This document shows, one piece after another, positions 61,219 to 64,000 of a DNA stretch of 64,000 nucleotides (position 1 is the stretch's first letter; each line of letters opens with the position of its first letter). Source of the stretch: Actinomyces sp. oral taxon 897 (lineage in GTDB: Bacteria > Actinomycetota > Actinomycetes > Actinomycetales > Actinomycetaceae); assembly GCF_002999235.1 (NCBI RefSeq), contig NZ_CP027236.1, positions 62,001 to 126,000 on the forward strand, read 5' to 3'. The notes below the pieces were generated by a model. It ran no database searches, was not told where the DNA came from, and saw only the letters and a program-made list of their open reading frames with translations. Made by a program: the position numbers and the translations under genes.

Positions 61219-62157
61219 TTAGTTGAGGTACTCGGAGTACAGGGGGGTGGACAGGTAGCGCTCACCGGTGTCCGGCAGGACCGTGACAATGGTCTTGCCC
61301 TCCAGCTCCGGGCGGTGCGCCAGCTTGCTGGCGGCGACCAGGGCCGCCCCGGAGGAGATCCCCACCAGCAGGCCCTCCTCGGCGGCGGCCCGGCGGGCGT
61401 AGGTCAGGGCGTCTGCGCTGGTGACGTGCAGCAGCTCGTCCCAGATCCCCTGGTCCAGGATCTCGGGGACGACGTTGGGGCCCAGGCCCTGGATCTTGTG
61501 CGGGGCGGCGCGGCCCTCGCTGAGCAGCGGGGACTCGGCGGGCTCGACGCCGTAGATCCTGACCCCGGGGACCTTCTCCCGCAGGACGGCGCCCACGCCG
61601 GTCAGGGTGCCGCCGGTGCCGATGCCGGCCACGAAGGCGTCCACGGCGCCACCGGTCGCCTCCAGGATCTCCCGGGCGGTGGTCTCCCGGTGGATCCGGG
61701 GGTTGGCGGGGTTGCTGAACTGGGAGGCCAGGACGGAGTTGGGGGTGGCGGCCTGGATCTCCTCGGCCCGCTTGACCGCGCCGGCCACCCCGCCCTCGGT
61801 GGTCAGGACGAGCTCGGCACCGAAGGCGCGCATAATGGCCCGCCGCTCCTTGGACATGGTCTCGGGCATGGTGATGATGACCCGGTAGCCCAGGGCCGCG
61901 CCCACCATGGCCAGGCCGACGCCGGTGTTGCCGGACGTGGCCTCGATAATGGTGCCGCCGGGCCGCAGGGCCCCGGAGTCCTCCGCGGCCCGGACGATGG
62001 ACAGGGCGATACGGTCCTTGACGCTTCCGGCGGGCTCGAAGGCCTCGACCTTGGCCAGGACGGTGGCCGGGGCGCCGTCGGTGACGCGGTTAATGCGTAC
62101 CAGGGGGGTGGAGCCGACGAGCTCGGTGACGTCGGCGGCGATCGGGGGGTGTGCCAT
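61219..62157 (-). CDS. cysK: Cysteine synthase A (O-acetylserine sulfhydrylase)
   Basis: 312 residues. It makes cysteine from O-acetylserine and sulphide using PLP. The PLP lysine is Lys47 (EPAGSVKDR), the substrate loop is TSGNTG (74-79), the phosphate-binding loop is GIGTGGTLTG, and SSGAA near the end holds the pyridine-contacting serine. With CysE it forms the cysteine synthase pathway. Upstream by 218 bp is a 17-codon leader with three cysteine codons, which suggests control by cysteine supply. Confidence 0.95.
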   Translation of the reverse strand: MAHPPIAADVTELVGSTPLVRINRVTDGAPATVLAKVEAFEPAGSVKDRIALSIVRAAEDSGALRPGGTIIEATSGNTGVGLAMVGAALGYRVIITMPETMSKERRAIMRAFGAELVLTTEGGVAGAVKRAEEIQAATPNSVLASQFSNPANPRIHRETTAREILEATGGAVDAFVAGIGTGGTLTGVGAVLREKVPGVRIYGVEPAESPLLSEGRAAPHKIQGLGPNVVPEILDQGIWDELLHVTSADALTYARRAAAEEGLLVGISSGAALVAASKLAHRPELEGKTIVTVLPDTGERYLSTPLYSEYLN

Positions 62158-62375
62158 GGTGGTGTCCTAACGGTGGTGGGGGTGCTGTCGGTGGCAGGGG
62201 TAGCTCACGGTGACGGGGCAGGGCCCCGGGTGTGCGGGGGCTCGGGTCGCGACCGAGGGGGTAGGGGGCACCGGGTGCGCAGGGACCTGGGAGCGTGCTC
62301 AGGGCCTTAGGGGGACGGTGCCGTGGCGCCGGGCGGACGCGCTGCGACGCGCGCCCAGGATCATGGCCTGGCGCC

Positions 62376-62429
62376 CTACCGACACAGGCAGGAACAGGGC
62401 ATCTCACGCATGACGGTCATGGTCGCCAT
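62376..62429 (-). CDS. Cysteine-rich leader peptide upstream of cysK
   Basis: 17 codons, MATMTVMREMPCSCLCR then TAG, with AGGAGAGGAG at ideal distance before the ATG. Three of the last six residues are cysteine. Short cysteine-rich frames before cysteine-biosynthesis genes act as attenuators in mycobacteria: scarce Cys-tRNA stalls the ribosome and frees downstream expression. Right at the stop the RNA can form a hairpin (GCGCCAGG with CCTGGGCGC, 62350-62374), the sort of structure a stalled ribosome would disturb. Function is inferred; sequence and position are direct. Confidence 0.7.
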   Translation of the reverse strand: MATMTVMREMPCSCLCR

Positions 62430-62479
62430 GGGGTGCTCCTCTCCTGCGGGGCGGCGCCGGTGGCGCCGCGCTTAGGAGG

Positions 62480-62510
62480 ACCCTACCTGCCCGGGGCGGT
62501 GGTCCGTCAA
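62480..62510 (-). promoter_or_regulatory. Candidate promoter of the leader-cysK transcript
   Basis: On the minus strand TTGACG (62510-62505), 19 bp, TAGGGT (62485-62480). A perfect 8-bp hairpin GCGGCGCC-GGT-GGCGCCGC (62451-62469) would sit at the very 5' end of the RNA, before the leader's ribosome site. The rest of gap 62158-62716 shows no gene. Confidence 0.5.
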
Positions 62511-62716
62511 GTCGAGACCGTCCCGTCCTCTACCGGAACGGTCCTTGGGCCCGTCGTTAAGGACGGGGTGCTCAGGGCTCCCCTCGGGGCGCGGACCGGG
62601 GGGGCGTGCGGTTGCCCTAAGTGGCCTCTCGTCCGTCTGCCGCCCCGGGCCCCGCCCGCGTCCTGCCGCGAGGATCCCGGGCGCGGACGCCTCCGGGGCG
62701 GTCGTCCCCTCCGCGG

Positions 62717-63409
62717 CTACCGCGGGACGGGCAGCTCGGTCAGGCGGCTCCCGGCCGCCTCCAGGAGCGCTGTACCCCCTGTGAGGGAGGAGACGATCTC
62801 GGGCAGGGCGCCGCCGTCGTCCTGCGTGGTGGTCAGGGTCAGGACGGCATGGGTGGGGCCCCAGACGGTCTCCTCCACACTGGCCGGGCAGGGCCCCTGC
62901 GTCCCGGCGCACAGGCGGCGCAGCTCGGACTCCAGGCGTCCGGCCTGGGCCACGGGTACGCGCAGGTCCCACAGGAAGCGGGTGGCCAGCCTCACGCGCC
63001 GGGCGGCCGCCAGTACCTGGGAGGTGGCCTGGGAGTAGGCGCGTACCAGACCGCCCGTGCCCAGCAGGACGCCGCCGAAGTAACGGGTCACGACCACGGT
63101 GGCGCCTACCAGGGTGCTGGCGCGCAGGACCTCCAGCATGGGCTGGCCCGCGGTACCGGCGGGCTCCCCGTCGTCGCTGGAACGCTCCGTGGTCGGGGCG
63201 CCCAGACCGCCGGGCCCGGGGACGACCAGGGCCGAGCAGTGGTGGCGGGCGTCGGGGTAGGCGGCGCGGACGGAGGTGATAAAGGCGCGGGCGTCCTGCT
63301 CGGTGTCGGTCCGGGCGGCGCGGGCCAGGAAGCGCGAGCGCCTGACCTCCAGCTCGGTCTCAGGCTGCTCGCCGGGGGCCAGGGTGAGGACGGTGGGGGA
63401 GGTGGCCAT
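62717..63409 (-). CDS. YigZ/IMPACT family protein
   Basis: 230 residues. The N-terminal IMPACT domain has EVRRSRFLARAARTDTEQDA, ARHHCSALVV, SSDDGEPAGTAGQPMLEVL and VVVTRYFGGVLLGTGGLVRAYS, the strongest family marks. A smaller C-terminal ferredoxin-like domain (DUF1949 type) follows. The eukaryotic IMPACT protein modulates translation control; the bacterial role is not settled. The tail ends in LTELPVPR. The gene stands alone, divergent from rpmF. Confidence 0.92.
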   Translation of the reverse strand: MATSPTVLTLAPGEQPETELEVRRSRFLARAARTDTEQDARAFITSVRAAYPDARHHCSALVVPGPGGLGAPTTERSSDDGEPAGTAGQPMLEVLRASTLVGATVVVTRYFGGVLLGTGGLVRAYSQATSQVLAAARRVRLATRFLWDLRVPVAQAGRLESELRRLCAGTQGPCPASVEETVWGPTHAVLTLTTTQDDGGALPEIVSSLTGGTALLEAAGSRLTELPVPR

Positions 63410-63540
63410 GGGCCGATCGTCGCAGATCCTAGGCCGTGCTCGTCACAGATGAGGGGAGGGATCTCACACGGCGGGAGGCGGTGGGGGCTGGCACCGGGCT
63501 GGTAGGAGCCGTTAAGGTGTCCTCTGGTCCAGTTTCCGAG

Positions 63541-63554
63541 GGATCGGACGATCC
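63541..63554. promoter_or_regulatory. Palindrome GGATCG-GA-CGATCC before rpmF
   Basis: A 6-bp perfect inverted repeat 25 bp upstream of the rpmF ATG, just before a GATACT -10-like element (63556-63561). It could be an operator; zinc-responsive control is known for cysteine-free L32 in other Actinobacteria, but this sequence is not a recognised Zur box. Confidence 0.35.
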
Positions 63555-63578
63555 AGATACTTTGAGAGGAGCGGGTTC

Positions 63579-63743
63579 ATGGCAGTCCCGAAGCGGAAGA
63601 TGTCCCGCAGCAACACCCGCAAACGTCGTTCGCAGTGGAGGGCCCAGCTGACCGAGCTCAACACCGTGCGCGTCAGGGGCCGGGAGATCACCGTCCCCCG
63701 TCGTCTGGTCCGCGCCTACAAGGAGGGCCTCCTGGAGTTCTGA
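63579..63743 (+). CDS. rpmF: 50S ribosomal protein L32, cysteine-free form
   Basis: 54 residues beginning [20 protein letters not shown], the invariant L32 start. The C-terminal half ([17 protein letters not shown]) has no cysteines, so this is the zinc-independent variant similar to mycobacterial RpmF, not the form with two CxxC pairs. It is part of the large ribosomal subunit. GAGAGGAG precedes the ATG at 7 bp. Where genomes have both forms, this one usually replaces the zinc form under zinc shortage; whether a second copy exists cannot be seen here. Confidence 0.93.
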   Translation: MAVPKRKMSRSNTRKRRSQWRAQLTELNTVRVRGREITVPRRLVRAYKEGLLEF

Positions 63744-63778
63744 GACCACCACGACAGGGGGCGGCGCCCTCTGCCACT

Positions 63779-63849
63779 GCGGGTGTAGCTCAATGGTAGA
63801 GCCTCTGCCTTCCAAGCAGATTGCGCGGGTTCGATTCCCGTCACCCGCT
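63779..63849 (+). tRNA. tRNA-Gly (anticodon TCC)
   Basis: 71 bases fold into a full cloverleaf: acceptor GCGGGTG with CACCCGC, D arm with AGCTCAATGGTAGAGC, anticodon loop CTTCCAA giving TCC, and T arm GCGGGTTCGATTCCCGT. The discriminator is T, and CCA is not encoded. It reads GGA and GGG codons. It lies 35 bp behind rpmF. Confidence 0.96.
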
Positions 63850-63898
63850 CTGAGCAGCCCAGGGCCACCGGGTGTCCTGGTGGTCCTGGGTGCCTATA

Positions 63899-63972
63899 CG
63901 GGGTGTGGCGTAGCTTGGTAGCGCGCCTGCTTTGGGAGCAGGAGATCGTGGGTTCAAATCCCGCCACCCCGA
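63899..63972 (+). tRNA. tRNA-Pro (anticodon TGG)
   Basis: 74 bases: acceptor CGGGGTG with CACCCCG, D arm GTAGCTTGGTAGC, anticodon loop TTTGGGA giving TGG, and T arm GTGGGTTCAAATCCCGC. The discriminator is A and CCA is not encoded. The first base C opposite a final G is typical of bacterial tRNA-Pro. It is 49 bp behind tRNA-Gly and probably co-transcribed. Confidence 0.96.
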
Positions 63973-64000
63973 CTGCTTTACACGCTTGCCCGGATAAACC

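Noticed and set aside
63716..63967. Minus-strand protein with GFEPTISCSQSRR and GIEPAQSAWKAEALPLSYTRS
   Set aside because: This is the well-known false protein produced by reading antisense through tRNA genes; it covers tRNA-Gly and tRNA-Pro.

Overview
The window is a piece of a very GC-rich actinobacterial chromosome with densely packed genes. Gene content points to the Actinomyces/Schaalia part of the Actinomycetaceae. The pointers are an AdnAB-type recombination nuclease pair, a Tad pilus locus in the compact actinobacterial order, DUF3107, a cysteine-free L32, a sortase-anchored surface protein with an LAKTG motif, and an N-acetylglucosamine/glucose-type PTS split into separate IIA, IIB and IIC genes. 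The genus is an inference; no rRNA is present.

Layout. 1-7.1 kb: a cut-off aldo/keto reductase, a RelB/YafQ-type toxin-antitoxin pair, a second aldo/keto reductase, a small XRE regulator divergent from an MFS exporter, an LtrA-like membrane protein, an RlaP-like nucleotidyltransferase and DUF3107. 7.4-14.8 kb: adnA-adnB (adnB carries a one-base frameshift), then a MerR regulator with its middle deleted. 15.5-22.1 kb: a likely pseudokinase, then tadA-tadB-tadC-flp-tadE-tadE-like-tadG-like (the last is frameshifted). 22.2-30.5 kb: a small membrane protein divergent from a LysR regulator, prfB, a large unknown protein, ettA, a composite hairpin-repeat array, and an unknown protein resembling a catalytically dead histidine-kinase ATPase domain. 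30.7-36 kb: a response regulator-histidine kinase-ABC ATPase-FtsX permease set, all on the minus strand. 36.3-47.3 kb: an LAXTG surface protein, tesB, ptsI, and the PTS cluster with malQ and a GntR regulator. 47.4-58 kb: pepN, a PadR-led ABC operon, pepO, rpiB and nei. 58.7-64 kb: a proline-iminopeptidase-like enzyme, cysE, cysK with a cysteine-rich leader peptide, a YigZ protein, rpmF, tRNA-Gly and tRNA-Pro.

How the genes work together. ptsI, the IIA, three IIB and one IIC genes, and malQ form a sugar-uptake block. A TGGTCCRTACCA operator recurs three times next to the GntR gene and its IIB-IIA operon, and a looser copy lies in front of the IIC gene, so this looks like a self-contained regulon. 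cysE and cysK make cysteine from serine, apparently under a cysteine-sensing leader peptide. The two-component system sits directly upstream of an efflux-type ABC pair, as in antimicrobial-peptide response modules.

The most unusual content is non-coding. Three loci each carry exactly three copies of one 22-bp unit. One locus carries ten sites phased at exactly 20 bp, four in one direction and six in the other. A 370-bp array behind ettA alternates two kinds of hairpin whose arms differ between copies but still pair. Several intergenic regions hold long perfect GC hairpins that look like bidirectional terminators without a T tract.
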